A stretch of DNA of 41,055 nt, from the NCBI RefSeq assembly GCF_001074805.1, contig NZ_JUPI01000053.1, positions 1-41,055 of the forward strand. Reading direction: 5' to 3'. This document shows positions 7,796-15,847 of the stretch, one piece after another (position 1 is the first letter of the stretch; each line of letters starts with the position of its first letter). The notes under the pieces were generated by a model, which was given only the letters and a program-made list of their open reading frames with translations, was not told the origin of the DNA and did no database searches. The position numbers and the translations under genes are program-made. The DNA is from Streptococcus parasanguinis (GTDB taxonomy: Bacteria > Bacillota > Bacilli > Lactobacillales > Streptococcaceae).

Positions 7796-7947
7796 ATGCG
7801 ATGAGTCGATTGGCTCTTAGGAGCCTTTTGCGCTGAGGAGGTCTACATTCAATTGTAACGCAGGAGCGGACCTTGAGTAGTTGTGTGAACCGGCTGCTCT
7901 CACCGATAGGTGCCTCGAATCCTGATCTTTGGATCAGGATTTTTTTG
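7796..7947 (+). ncRNA. Structured small RNA, candidate asd-motif RNA
   Basis: This is a self-contained promoter-RNA-terminator unit of about 150 nt without a convincing ORF. Visible stems are GGCTC-TTAG-GAGCC (7812-7825), AGGTC (7839-7843) with GACCT (7869-7873), GAGTAG with CTGCTC flanking TTGTGTGAACCGG, CACC-GATA-GGTG, and an outer GAGG (7835-7838) with CCTC. It ends in a strong terminator. The size and its place near asd in a streptococcus suggest the asd RNA motif (S. pyogenes SR914400, about 170 nt). That identity is from memory of the family and is not proven here. It lacks the SRP RNA and RNase P signatures I checked for. Confidence 0.6.
7919..7947 (+). terminator. Terminator of small RNA
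   Basis: ATCCTGATC, loop TTTG, GATCAGGAT, then T7. Confidence 0.92.
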
Positions 7948-7981
7948 TTTCTTCAAAGAACTGAAAACTATTATAATACAA

Positions 7982-8010
7982 TTGCTACAAAGTTACGTTG
8001 GTGTTATAAT
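7982..8010 (+). promoter_or_regulatory. Promoter of the DUF3137-lemA operon
   Basis: TTGCTA (7982-7987), 17-bp spacer, TATAAT (8005-8010), with an extended TG (TGTTATAAT). Confidence 0.8.
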
Positions 8011-8048
8011 ATAGTAAAGTGACTAATGTCGGAAAGGAGTGGAGTTGA

Positions 8049-9050
8049 TTGGGAGATTTCTATCATTCTAATGATCCAGCATCTATAGACTATTCGCATA
8101 AAATTGAGGAGCTAGAAAACTCCAAACAATTTCAGGATGCAATCGGATTAATCCGAGAACAAATGAAGAACAATCTACAATGGAATGTTTTGCGATCCTT
8201 TGGTATTGTTTGTGCCATACTGTCTCTCATTTTATTGCGTTTTGCAGCTATTCCTTTGATACTTTTAGTTGTAGGTTTGTATTATTGGCCACAATATAAA
8301 AAACGAAAAGCCTTGTTTGGGGATCGAATTCGTTCGAACGATGAGATCTATCTTGATGATATCCTATCGCCTGTATTAAAGGAAGTTTTTCCTAAGGCTT
8401 CGATCAAAGAGGATGGTTCCATCCCTTCTGAAGCTCTTTCGCATTTATGTCCTCGGTCAACTGATTTTCTATGTTTCAAAGAGCTATCATTTCATGATGA
8501 CAAAGAGCTGACGGTGTCAAATCTCTATGCCCATCATACGGAGACTCGTTACCGGACCTCCAATGGACATACGAGGACGGAACATGTGGAAGTTACAGAT
8601 TTCCTTGGACAAGTGTTCTCTTTATATCTACCGATCAATTTCTCCGGTCATCTTCGGGTTGTGCCAACCAAGAAATCCTTTCTATTTAAGAGGGAGGTGA
8701 ATGGGGTTTATCCTGGAGCCAGAGGAGATGAAGTTCAGATTGAAACAGAGGATATTCGCAATAACGAGAATTACAATATCTACTGTACAGATGAACTGTC
8801 TGCCCGTAAATTTCTCACCCCTAAGATGTTAGAATGGTTTGATCGACAAATTTCTCAAAATGCCATGTGTGTATTTTTGAAAGAAAAGAAACTCTATATT
8901 TCTTTGTATACCGATCGTTATATCTTTCCGACTCCCCAAAAACCGGAAGATATTGATCAACTATCTTTGGTGTCTGAATATCATAAATTATGCAAAGAAC
9001 TGGATTTAATTAAAGAAATAACAGCAATTTTTGAAGGAGAAACATCATGA
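8049..9050 (+). CDS. DUF3137 family membrane protein
   Basis: The product (333 aa) has one or two membrane helices at about residues 47-80 (SFGIVCAILSLILLRFAAIPLILLVV... region) followed by a large soluble domain. That domain contains YAHHTETRYRTSNGHTRTEHVEVTDFLGQVF, typical of DUF3137 proteins. The start is TTG at 8049: AAGGAG (8034-8039) lies 9 nt upstream and no ATG fits. The gene overlaps lemA by four bases (ATGA), so the two are translationally coupled. DUF3137-LemA pairing is common in Firmicutes and points to a shared membrane-associated role, but no biochemical activity is known to me. Confidence 0.8.
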   Translation: MGDFYHSNDPASIDYSHKIEELENSKQFQDAIGLIREQMKNNLQWNVLRSFGIVCAILSLILLRFAAIPLILLVVGLYYWPQYKKRKALFGDRIRSNDEIYLDDILSPVLKEVFPKASIKEDGSIPSEALSHLCPRSTDFLCFKELSFHDDKELTVSNLYAHHTETRYRTSNGHTRTEHVEVTDFLGQVFSLYLPINFSGHLRVVPTKKSFLFKREVNGVYPGARGDEVQIETEDIRNNENYNIYCTDELSARKFLTPKMLEWFDRQISQNAMCVFLKEKKLYISLYTDRYIFPTPQKPEDIDQLSLVSEYHKLCKELDLIKEITAIFEGETS

Positions 9051-9598
9051 ATCTCATTATCGGCTTAATCATATTTGTTGGCCTATTGGCTATTTGGTTT
9101 ATTAGTGTAGGAAATCGCCTCAATCGTTATCTTGTGACCATTGAAGAATCAAAGAGAACGGTCGATATCGTCCTCGTAAAACGCTATGATACCATTTCGG
9201 AAATGCTAAAAGTAGCGAAAGCTTATGCAAAACATGAACAAGGGCTCTTTACCGATTTAGTTGCTTTACGCCAAGGAGCGAGCATTCAAGAATCCAACCA
9301 AGTCATAACCAATCAAAACGATGTCTTGGCACAAATTCGTGCAGTCGGTGAAAACTATCCAGAGCTTTTGTCTTCTAACCAATTCTTGGCCTTGCAAAAG
9401 GAAATTGCTGATGAAAACGAAGATCTTGCTGCAGCGAAGCGAATTGTCAACAGTAATATTAGCCACATCAATCAAGAAATTGTTTCATTTCCGGCGTCTA
9501 TCGTAGCAGGTGTAAAGGGGATCCATCAAGTTCCATTTCTTACTGAAGAAACACAAGGTAAGAAAGATTTAAGTGATTTGAACTATGACCTTAACTAA
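9047..9598 (+). CDS. lemA: LemA family membrane protein
   Basis: The product (183 aa) has an N-terminal membrane anchor ([20 protein letters not shown]) and then the LemA helical bundle: [32 protein letters not shown], and the conserved [19 protein letters not shown] toward the C-terminus. LemA proteins have a short cytoplasmic or extracytoplasmic tail around one helix and a long four-helix domain. In streptococci and Listeria they are linked to membrane stress or antigen presentation, with no defined activity. The ATG overlaps the stop of the DUF3137 gene. A terminator follows at 9627-9654. Confidence 0.88.
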   Translation: MNLIIGLIIFVGLLAIWFISVGNRLNRYLVTIEESKRTVDIVLVKRYDTISEMLKVAKAYAKHEQGLFTDLVALRQGASIQESNQVITNQNDVLAQIRAVGENYPELLSSNQFLALQKEIADENEDLAAAKRIVNSNISHINQEIVSFPASIVAGVKGIHQVPFLTEETQGKKDLSDLNYDLN

Positions 9599-9626
9599 AA
9601 AGCTATTTATTATTAATAACCATCAA

Positions 9627-9655
9627 AAATCCTGGTCTTGTTATCAGGATTTTTT
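9627..9655 (+). terminator. Terminator after lemA
   Basis: AAATCCTG / CAGGATTT with a 10-nt loop, then T4. Confidence 0.8.
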
Positions 9656-9692
9656 CCTACTGTTGGTACTTTTCATTTATGCCAAAAAATTG

Positions 9693-9698
9693 TATAAT
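9693..9698 (+). promoter_or_regulatory. -10 element of the asd promoter
   Basis: TATAAT at 9693-9698. The -35 region (TTTTCA, 9670-9675) is weak, so the promoter may need help or be easily repressed. Confidence 0.6.
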
Positions 9699-9711
9699 AG
9701 TACAAATACTC

Positions 9712-9726
9712 AATTTTTAGAAAATT
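9712..9726 (+). promoter_or_regulatory. Candidate CodY box in the asd leader
   Basis: AATTTTTAGAAAATT matches the CodY consensus AATTTTCWGAAAATT at 14 of 15 positions. It lies just after the predicted transcription start and 17 bp before the asd ATG, so bound CodY would block elongation. The consensus is established; binding here is inferred. Confidence 0.6.
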
Positions 9727-9743
9727 TTGAAAGAGGATTTACT

Positions 9744-10820
9744 ATGGGATACACAGTTGCTGTTGTCGGTGCTACAGGTGCCGTTGGTGCTCAAATGATC
9801 AAAATGTTGGAAGAATCAACACTTCCAATCGATAAAATTCGCTACCTTGCCTCTGCACGTTCTGCAGGGAAGGTCTTGCAATTCAAGGGTCAAGATGTGA
9901 CTATTGAAGAAACGACTGAAGATGCTTTCGAAGGGGTTGATATTGCCCTTTTCTCAGCTGGCGGTTCAACATCTGCTAAATATGCACCATACGCTGTGAA
10001 AGCAGGCGCAGTAGTAGTGGATAACACTTCTTATTTCCGTCAAAATCCAGACGTCCCATTGGTTGTTCCTGAAGTGAACGCACATGCGCTTGATGCTCAT
10101 AACGGCATTATCTCTTGTCCAAACTGTTCAACGATCCAAATGATGGTCGCTCTTGAGCCAGTCCGTCAAAAATGGGGCTTGGAACGTATTATCGTGTCTA
10201 CTTACCAAGCTGTTTCAGGTGCTGGTATGGGAGCTATTCTTGAAACCCAACGTGAGTTGAAGGAAGTATTAAATGATGGCGTTAATCCACGTGATGTAAA
10301 AGCTGAAATCTTGCCTTCAGGTGGAGATAAGAAACACTATCCAATCGCCTTCAACGCTCTTCCTCAAATTGATGTCTTCACAGAAAACGACTATACATAC
10401 GAAGAAATGAAGATGACGAATGAAACCAAGAAAATCATGGAAGATGATAGCATTGCTGTTTCAGCAACATGTGTGCGGATTCCAGTCTTGTCAGCTCACT
10501 CTGAGTCAGTCTACATTGAAACTAAAGAAGTGGCACCAATTGACGAAGTGAAAGCTGCGATTGCTGCCTTCCCAGGTGCCGTCCTTGAAGACGACGTTGC
10601 TCACCAAATCTATCCTCAAGCAGTTAATGCTGTCGGTTCACGTGATACCTTCGTTGGACGTATCCGTAAAGACTTGGATGCTGAAAAAGGGATCCACATG
10701 TGGGTGGTTTCAGACAACCTCCTCAAAGGTGCCGCTTGGAACTCCGTTCAAATCGCAGAAACCCTTCATGAACGTGGACTCGTAGGTCCAACAGCTGAAT
10801 TGAAGTTTGAATTGAAATAG
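9744..10820 (+). CDS. asd: Aspartate-semialdehyde dehydrogenase
   Basis: The product (358 aa) converts aspartyl phosphate to aspartate semialdehyde using NADPH, the branch point to lysine/diaminopimelate, threonine and methionine. The NADP-binding loop is GATGAVG (9-15) and the catalytic cysteine is in SCPNCSTIQ (Cys128); the SGAG segment of the active site is also present. The start at 9744 is chosen because GAGGA lies close upstream and the chain then begins [12 protein letters not shown], as usual. The longer frame back to 9585 crosses a terminator and the promoter and is not real. dapA, the next enzyme toward lysine, follows after a repeat-filled 252-bp gap. Confidence 0.96.
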   Translation: MGYTVAVVGATGAVGAQMIKMLEESTLPIDKIRYLASARSAGKVLQFKGQDVTIEETTEDAFEGVDIALFSAGGSTSAKYAPYAVKAGAVVVDNTSYFRQNPDVPLVVPEVNAHALDAHNGIISCPNCSTIQMMVALEPVRQKWGLERIIVSTYQAVSGAGMGAILETQRELKEVLNDGVNPRDVKAEILPSGGDKKHYPIAFNALPQIDVFTENDYTYEEMKMTNETKKIMEDDSIAVSATCVRIPVLSAHSESVYIETKEVAPIDEVKAAIAAFPGAVLEDDVAHQIYPQAVNAVGSRDTFVGRIRKDLDAEKGIHMWVVSDNLLKGAAWNSVQIAETLHERGLVGPTAELKFELK

Positions 10821-11047
10821 AGAGCAAAACAGAAATCAGTAACTCGAAGAGTTTGATTTCGTAGTTTTGCCCCCGCACAGTTGATTAGGAAGTACGAATG
10901 TTGCAAACATGAGTAGTTCCAATCAACCACTGCGTCACGCTTCAGAAATCAGTAACTCGAAGAGTTTGATTTCTTCATCAGCTACCTAGCAAATCAACTT
11001 GTTTTATGAACAGATCATGAGGCAAAGGCAAGGATGCCCCAGCCTCT
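10821..11047 (+). repeat. Composite streptococcal intergenic repeat with three hairpins
   Basis: The gap between asd and dapA contains two identical 31-bp copies (10830-10860 and 10943-10973), each a hairpin AAATCA-GT-AACTC-GAA-GAGTT-T-GATTT. The first is nested in CAAAAC / GTTTTG. Between them is a third hairpin, GTTGATTAGGAAGTAC with GTAGTTCCAATCAAC (about 10879-10927). A last hairpin, GAGGC (11019-11023) with GCCTC (11042-11046) followed by TTTCTT, lies just before dapA. The layout is like a dispersed repeat I recall from mitis-group streptococci. The first hairpin may also terminate asd. Confidence 0.7.
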
Positions 11048-11072
11048 TTCTTATATAGAGAAAGGTTTTTCT

Positions 11073-12008
11073 ATGTCTTATAGTGATTTAAAAGATTGTA
11101 AAATCATCACTGCATTTATCACCCCCTTCCATGAAGATGGGACCATTAATTTTGACGCTCTTCCTGCCTTGATCGAGCACCTCTTGGCTCATCATACAGA
11201 CGGGATTCTCTTAGCTGGTACGACTGCGGAAAGTCCAACCCTGACCCACGATGAGGAATTGGAGCTCTTTGCAGCTGTACAAAAGATTGTCAATGGTCGA
11301 GTTCCTTTGATCGCTGGTGTCGGAACCAATGAAACTCGCGATTCAATCGAGTTCGTTAAAGAAGTGGATGCTTTTGGTGGATTCGCAGCAGGATTGGCTA
11401 TCGTTCCTTACTATAACAAACCATCCCAAGAAGGTATGTATCAACACTTTAAAGCCATTGCGGATGCATCCAATCTTCCGATTATTATCTACAATATTCC
11501 TGGACGCGTGGTAGTGGAAATGACCCCTGAAACCATGCTTCGTTTGGCAGAACATCCAAACATTATCGGGGTTAAAGAGTGTACAACTCTTGCTAATATG
11601 GCTTACTTGATTGAACACAAGCCAGAAGAATTTCTCGTCTATACAGGGGAAGATGGAGATGCTTTCCACGCTATGAACCTTGGTGCAGATGGGGTGATCT
11701 CAGTAGCCTCTCATACAAATGGGGATGAGATGTATGAGATGTTCCAAGCCATTGAGCACAATGATATTAAAAAGGCTGCGGCCATCCAACGTCAATTTAT
11801 CCCTAAAGTCAATGCTCTCTTCTCTTATCCGAGTCCAGCTCCTGTCAAAGCTGTCTTGAACTATATGGGCTTTGAAGCAGGGCCAACTCGTTTGCCATTG
11901 GTGCCAGCACCGGCAGAAGAAGCAAAACGCATTATCAAGGTTGTAGTAGATGGGGATTACCATGCAACCAAAGAGATCATAACAGGTGTTTTAAGACCGG
12001 ATTATTAA
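11073..12008 (+). CDS. dapA: 4-hydroxy-tetrahydrodipicolinate synthase
   Basis: The product (311 aa) condenses pyruvate with aspartate semialdehyde, the first committed step of lysine and diaminopimelate synthesis, in the cytosol. It is a TIM-barrel aldolase. The Thr-Thr of [10 protein letters not shown] (50-51), Tyr140 in YNIPGR and the Schiff-base Lys168 in IIGVKECT are all present. The start at 11073 follows GAGAAAGG by about 7 nt and removes 13 residues of an upstream extension that falls inside a hairpin. It uses the product of asd, located just upstream, although the two genes are separated by a large repeat and may not be strictly co-transcribed. Confidence 0.96.
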   Translation: MSYSDLKDCKIITAFITPFHEDGTINFDALPALIEHLLAHHTDGILLAGTTAESPTLTHDEELELFAAVQKIVNGRVPLIAGVGTNETRDSIEFVKEVDAFGGFAAGLAIVPYYNKPSQEGMYQHFKAIADASNLPIIIYNIPGRVVVEMTPETMLRLAEHPNIIGVKECTTLANMAYLIEHKPEEFLVYTGEDGDAFHAMNLGADGVISVASHTNGDEMYEMFQAIEHNDIKKAAAIQRQFIPKVNALFSYPSPAPVKAVLNYMGFEAGPTRLPLVPAPAEEAKRIIKVVVDGDYHATKEIITGVLRPDY

Positions 12009-12027
12009 AAAATGTTATGAGGAATGT

Positions 12028-12657
12028 ATGTCAGAGTTAGAAAAAACAGAGCTAGAAAAAAAGGATTCAGAAAAAACTGAACTAGAAAAATTTAAAGAAC
12101 GTCATAGCCTTGAAAAATTAGAGGGTGTGATGATCTACGATAAACCGACCATTAAAACAGGAGAAAAAGCTGGATGCATCGGTGCACTCTTACTTTTAAT
12201 TGGATTTGGTACAGGAATTATTTTGTTCCTAGTTCATTTCATATTTGATTTCGATTCCAAGCTACTCAATCTTCTTTGGGAATCGATCGCGGCTTTAGGA
12301 TTTATTTTTAGTTTAGCAGGAGCTTTTCAAATCGGTCCCCTTACGATTCACCGTTACTCACGAGAAGCCAATAAGGAGAAACATTTTGAAATCGATAGAG
12401 CCTATAATCTCTACAATGTTTTCTATAAACCGACTAAAACAGTCCTTCTCCAATATGATAGTGACGAAGATCAGCTGATTGCTGTCAATGCTGGTGGTGA
12501 ACTACTCGTGGAACTCCTTAGAAAAGTAGAGATGGAGAAGTTATCTCTGAAGAAAATTTTGAAGACCTTCCGTTTGGACCATGTCTCTGACCATCTTTGG
12601 AGATTGACTTACAGCTATAAAAAAGAAGAAGTGGTCATGGAGAAAAGTGATCGTTAG
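12028..12657 (+). CDS. Uncharacterised two-helix membrane protein
   Basis: The product (209 aa) is not a family I recognise. The first 35 residues are a charged, repetitive helix (ELEKTELEKK, DSEKTELEKF) likely to form a coiled coil. Two membrane helices follow, GCIGALLLLIGFGTGIILFL and SIAALGFIFSLAGAFQI. The remainder is a soluble domain with YNLYNVFYKPTKTVLLQYDSDEDQLIAVNAGGELL. AGGA lies about 4 nt before the ATG. It starts 19 bp after dapA on the same strand, so it may be transcribed with it. No terminator is obvious after it. Confidence 0.7.
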   Translation: MSELEKTELEKKDSEKTELEKFKERHSLEKLEGVMIYDKPTIKTGEKAGCIGALLLLIGFGTGIILFLVHFIFDFDSKLLNLLWESIAALGFIFSLAGAFQIGPLTIHRYSREANKEKHFEIDRAYNLYNVFYKPTKTVLLQYDSDEDQLIAVNAGGELLVELLRKVEMEKLSLKKILKTFRLDHVSDHLWRLTYSYKKEEVVMEKSDR

Positions 12658-12700
12658 AAATTTCTCATCTAGATAGCGAAAGAGATTCCTGAAAAGAGCT

Positions 12701-12728
12701 TTGATTCTTGGCAAAAAAATTATATAAT
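12701..12728 (+). promoter_or_regulatory. Promoter of the ATP-cone gene
   Basis: TTGATT (12701-12706), 16-bp spacer, TATAAT (12723-12728). Confidence 0.7.
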
Positions 12729-12803
12729 AAAGTAGTAGGTCTTCATTCCTTGTCTTACGGAAATGGAGTATTCATGAAAAAATAATGGATAAAGGAGACT
12801 CCG

Positions 12804-13142
12804 ATGGAAGTCATTAAACGTAGTGGAGAAGTGGTTGAATTCAACCCGGATAAAATTTACCAAGCTATTTTGAAAGCAGCGCAAGTGGTCTATGTTTTGA
12901 CAGATGATTTGCGACAAAATCTAGCTCAAGTAACGAAGAAAGTTGCCATGGATTTGGATGAAGCTCAAGTAGAACGCGCAACGATCAGTATGATCCAATC
13001 CATGGTAGAGCATCGTTTGCTTGGTGCAGGCTATATTACTATCGCGGAGCATTATATTTCTTATCGCTTGCAACGCGATTTGGAACGGAGTGGCTATGGT
13101 GACCATATTGCCGTGCATTTGCATTTTGAGCAAATTCGCTAG
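12804..13142 (+). CDS. Stand-alone ATP-cone domain protein
   Basis: The product (112 aa) consists almost entirely of one ATP-cone domain: MEVIKRSGEVVEFNPDKIYQAILKAA, then helices ending HYISYRLQRDLERSG. ATP-cones bind ATP/dATP and are found at the N-terminus of ribonucleotide reductases and in the repressor NrdR. Here there is no zinc ribbon (so it is not NrdR) and no reductase domain. It could be a nucleotide-sensing adaptor acting on a reductase, or a remnant. The start follows AAAGGAG by a normal distance, and a terminator follows closely. Confidence 0.75.
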   Translation: MEVIKRSGEVVEFNPDKIYQAILKAAQVVYVLTDDLRQNLAQVTKKVAMDLDEAQVERATISMIQSMVEHRLLGAGYITIAEHYISYRLQRDLERSGYGDHIAVHLHFEQIR

Positions 13143-13153
13143 AATATAAAATA

Positions 13154-13178
13154 GAAGTTACTTCGGTAGCTTCTTTTT
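13154..13178 (+). terminator. Terminator of the ATP-cone gene
   Basis: GAAGTTAC, TTCG tetraloop, GTAGCTTC, then T5. Confidence 0.88.
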
Positions 13179-13214
13179 AGTGTTTTTATTAATCACTGAG
13201 AATTCAAGAAAACA

Positions 13215-13223
13215 TGGTATAAT
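13215..13223 (+). promoter_or_regulatory. Extended -10 promoter of rbgA-rnhB
   Basis: TGGTATAAT; no good -35 at the expected distance. Confidence 0.65.
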
Positions 13224-13255
13224 AGAGGAGATTGAACTGGAAAGGAAATGAGATT

Positions 13256-14107
13256 ATGGCAACTATTCAATGGTTTCCTGGACACATGTCCAAAGCTAGA
13301 AGACAAGTACAAGAAAATTTAAAATTCGTGGATTTTGTGACGGTTTTGGTAGATGCTCGTTTGCCCCTATCAAGTCAAAATCCCATGTTAACAAAAATTG
13401 TTGGCGAAAAGCCTAAATTGATGATTTTGAACAAGGTAGACCTGGCAGATCCTGTGGCAACAAAAGAATGGCAGGACTATTTTGAATCGCAAGGCATCAA
13501 AACCTTGGCGATCAACTCCAAAGAGCAGTCGACGGTTAAGAAGGTCACAGAAGCTGCTAAGAGCTTGATGGCCGATAAAATTGCTCGTCAAAAGGAACGT
13601 GGGATTCAAATTGAAACCCTTCGGACCATGATCATCGGGATTCCCAATGCTGGGAAGTCCACTCTTATGAACCGCTTAGCAGGGAAAAAGATTGCTGTTG
13701 TTGGTAATAAACCAGGGGTGACCAAGGGGCAACAATGGTTGAAAACCAATAAGGATCTCGAAATCTTGGACACTCCTGGGATTCTTTGGCCCAAATTTGA
13801 AGATGAAGAAGTGGCCTTAAAGCTCGCTTTAACAGGCGCTATCAAGGATCAGTTGCTTCCAATGGATGAAGTGACCATCTTTGGCCTTAACTATTTTAAA
13901 GAGCACTATCCAGCAGTTTTACAAGAGCGTTTTAAACAAATGGACCTGGAGCAAGAAGCTCCTGAAATTATTATGGAGATGACTCAAAAATTGGGATTTC
14001 GCGAGGATTATGACCGTTTTTACCAACTCTTTGTTAAAGATGTGCGCGATGGGAAATTAGGACGGTATACGCTGGATCGCGTAGGGGAAATTGATGGCAA
14101 CCATTAA
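13256..14107 (+). CDS. rbgA: Ribosome biogenesis GTPase RbgA (YlqF)
   Basis: The product (283 aa) is a circularly permuted GTPase that completes late assembly of the 50S subunit. The G4 motif NKVD comes first (about residues 58-61), followed by G1 GIPNAGKST and G3 DTPGI, the permuted order that defines the family. The N-terminus [15 protein letters not shown] is diagnostic. AAAGGA lies 9 nt before the ATG at 13256; the frame could be extended to a TTG at 13232 but without benefit. It overlaps rnhB by 14 bp, the usual rbgA-rnhB pairing in Firmicutes, so translation is coupled. Confidence 0.95.
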   Translation: MATIQWFPGHMSKARRQVQENLKFVDFVTVLVDARLPLSSQNPMLTKIVGEKPKLMILNKVDLADPVATKEWQDYFESQGIKTLAINSKEQSTVKKVTEAAKSLMADKIARQKERGIQIETLRTMIIGIPNAGKSTLMNRLAGKKIAVVGNKPGVTKGQQWLKTNKDLEILDTPGILWPKFEDEEVALKLALTGAIKDQLLPMDEVTIFGLNYFKEHYPAVLQERFKQMDLEQEAPEIIMEMTQKLGFREDYDRFYQLFVKDVRDGKLGRYTLDRVGEIDGNH

Positions 14108-14861
14108 GGAAATTAAAGAACAATTAGCAGACATCCAGCAGTTAGACGATCCTTTATTGGCTGAATTGGAACAGGATAGTAGATCTGGTGTTATCCAAGC
14201 AATCGCAAAGCGAAAAAGGGAAATCCAAAAATGTTTAGATGAAGATGAGCGCTTGGAAGGAATGCTGGCCTATGAAAAGGAATGCTATGCGCGTGGGATG
14301 GAGCTCATTGCAGGAGTGGATGAAGTGGGACGTGGCCCATTAGCGGGTCCGGTTGTTGCAGCTGCTGTGATCTTACCCAAAGGTTCTAAGATTCCAGGCC
14401 TCAACGATAGTAAAAAGATTCCAAAATCCAAACACAAGGAAATCTATGAGGCTGTGCTCCAAGAAGCTATTGCGATCGGCATCGGCGTCAAGGACAATCA
14501 GGTGATTGACCAGGTCAATATCTATGAAGCTACGAAACTAGCCATGATGGAGGCTATTGGTCAGCTAGATCCTCAACCCCAGCATCTTTTGATTGATGCC
14601 ATGAAGTTGGATCTTTCTATTCCTCAAACTAGTATCATCAAAGGAGATGCTAATTCCTTATCCATTGCTGCTGCCTCTATCGTAGCTAAGGTGACTCGGG
14701 ATCAGATGATGGAGGAGTTTGATCGAGAATATCCGGGGTATGATTTTGCTCAGAACGCTGGCTATGGGACTGCTAACCATCTGGCTGGCCTCTACCAGCT
14801 AGGAGTGACTCCTATCCACCGGCGTTCATTTGAACCTGTCAAATCAATGTGTGAGGACTAG
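14094..14861 (+). CDS. rnhB: Ribonuclease HII
   Basis: The product (255 aa) cleaves the RNA strand of RNA-DNA hybrids and removes single ribonucleotides from DNA. The catalytic motif is [15 protein letters not shown], with Asp76, Glu77 and GRG at 79-81; further acidic residues sit in DAMKLD. The sequence [21 protein letters not shown] is typical. An N-terminal extension of about 70 residues ([16 protein letters not shown]...) is normal for Gram-positive RNase HII. The ATG at 14094 is chosen over the TTG at 14091. It overlaps rbgA by 14 bp, and the next gene starts 3 bp after its stop. Confidence 0.95.
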   Translation: MATIKEIKEQLADIQQLDDPLLAELEQDSRSGVIQAIAKRKREIQKCLDEDERLEGMLAYEKECYARGMELIAGVDEVGRGPLAGPVVAAAVILPKGSKIPGLNDSKKIPKSKHKEIYEAVLQEAIAIGIGVKDNQVIDQVNIYEATKLAMMEAIGQLDPQPQHLLIDAMKLDLSIPQTSIIKGDANSLSIAAASIVAKVTRDQMMEEFDREYPGYDFAQNAGYGTANHLAGLYQLGVTPIHRRSFEPVKSMCED

Positions 14862-14864
14862 GCT

Positions 14865-15794
14865 ATGCTATTTACCATCGATATTGGGGGAACCTTTATT
14901 AAGTACGGTCTGATGGATCTGAACTATCACTTGGTTCATACAGACAAGATCCCGACGCCACCTACGATTGAGGAGTTTTGGCAAGGATTAGAAGGAATTG
15001 TTGATCCTGTTCGGGAACAAATCGACGGGATCGCCATTTCATGTCCTGGTGAGATCCAAAAGACACTTGGCTTTGTCTTTCGAGGCGGTCTCATCCCTTA
15101 TTTGAGCAACATTCCCTTGGCTAGTAAGCTGAAGCAAACCTTTGATTTACCAGTAACAGTTATAAATGATGGTGATGCTGCAGGTCTAGCAGAAGCAAGG
15201 CTTGGCAATCTAAAAGATTGTCCGTGCGGGGCGACCTTGGTCTTAGGGACAGGAGTTGGACTTGCTCTTCTTTCTAATGGTGATTTATTGAGAGGATGGC
15301 AACTGACAGAATACATTCGGTCCATTGATAAGACAGAAAGAACGCCCGAAAATCGTCGCTTTCATCGTGAACTCTTTTTGCAAGGCATTTCCAATCTTTT
15401 GGAAAACACCGGTTCAGCTGTTCAATTTGTTGAGAAAGCTAGTCACATCTTGAACCTAGAAAAGGCAGATGGTATAGCTGTTTTCAGGGCTCTTGATCAA
15501 GGGGGTAACGAGGAGCTGACAAGCTTGTTTCAGGCCTATTGCTATGATATTGCTATTCTGATTTTTAATCTTCAATCTTTGTTGCGACTTGAGAAGGTGA
15601 CCATTGGAGGGGGCATTAGTAGCCAACCGCTACTGATCGATGAAATCAATCGCCAATACCATGACCTTCTCTCTCAAAGAGGGCAGGAACAATTTGAGGC
15701 CTTGCCCATCCAAGCGGCTCGCTTTCATAATGAGAGCAACCTAATTGGCGCTGCATCCTACTTTTATTCATCACCAAATCAAAAAAAGTTCTAG
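14865..15794 (+). CDS. ROK family sugar kinase or regulator-like protein
   Basis: The product (309 aa) is a ROK protein: phosphate-binding loop TIDIGGTFIKYGL at the N-terminus, INDGDAAGLAEA with the catalytic Asp near residue 103, and VLGTGVGLALL. ROK kinases phosphorylate glucose, fructose, N-acetylmannosamine and similar sugars in the cytosol. The usual zinc-binding His/Cys cluster (consensus GHxxx and CxCGxxGCxE) is missing; the region after LGTGVG reads LRGWQLTEYIRSIDKT. Activity or substrate may therefore differ from glucokinase. It lies 3 bp after rnhB with GAGGA inside the rnhB end, so it is co-translated with rbgA-rnhB, and it ends at a terminator. Confidence 0.82.
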   Translation: MLFTIDIGGTFIKYGLMDLNYHLVHTDKIPTPPTIEEFWQGLEGIVDPVREQIDGIAISCPGEIQKTLGFVFRGGLIPYLSNIPLASKLKQTFDLPVTVINDGDAAGLAEARLGNLKDCPCGATLVLGTGVGLALLSNGDLLRGWQLTEYIRSIDKTERTPENRRFHRELFLQGISNLLENTGSAVQFVEKASHILNLEKADGIAVFRALDQGGNEELTSLFQAYCYDIAILIFNLQSLLRLEKVTIGGGISSQPLLIDEINRQYHDLLSQRGQEQFEALPIQAARFHNESNLIGAASYFYSSPNQKKF

Positions 15795-15815
15795 TAATAG
15801 AGCTTTTTCTTTTCT
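15784..15815 (+). terminator. Terminator before dprA
   Basis: AAAAGTTCTA, loop GTAA, TAGAGCTTTT (one G-U pair), then a T-rich run. It overlaps the end of the ROK gene. Confidence 0.75.
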
Positions 15816-15817
15816 TT

Positions 15818-15825
15818 TTCGAATA
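15818..15825 (+). promoter_or_regulatory. SigX competence box (cin-box) of dprA
   Basis: TTCGAATA matches the streptococcal SigX/ComX -10 consensus TACGAATA at 7 of 8 positions and has the usual T-rich stretch before it. It is 23-29 bp from the dprA start, as expected for a late competence gene. Confidence 0.8.
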
Positions 15826-15847
15826 AATAAGTGAGAGGAAGTAGAAG

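Noticed and set aside
7716..7820. 34-codon ORF (MKSFCMSCKKTSSRF...) whose ATG overlaps the GNAT stop codon
   Set aside because: It has only a weak AAAGAG ahead of it and runs through the promoter and first stem of the small RNA. The RNA explanation is stronger, although the Cys pair is curious.
7796..7947. SRP RNA, RNase P RNA or tmRNA
   Set aside because: The conserved SRP GGAAGCAGC-type loop, the RNase P GAGGAAAGTCC and the tmRNA tag frame are all absent.
9585..9743. 53-codon N-terminal extension of asd
   Set aside because: It would be translated across the lemA terminator and the asd promoter. The ATG at 9744 has a ribosome binding site and gives the normal N-terminus.
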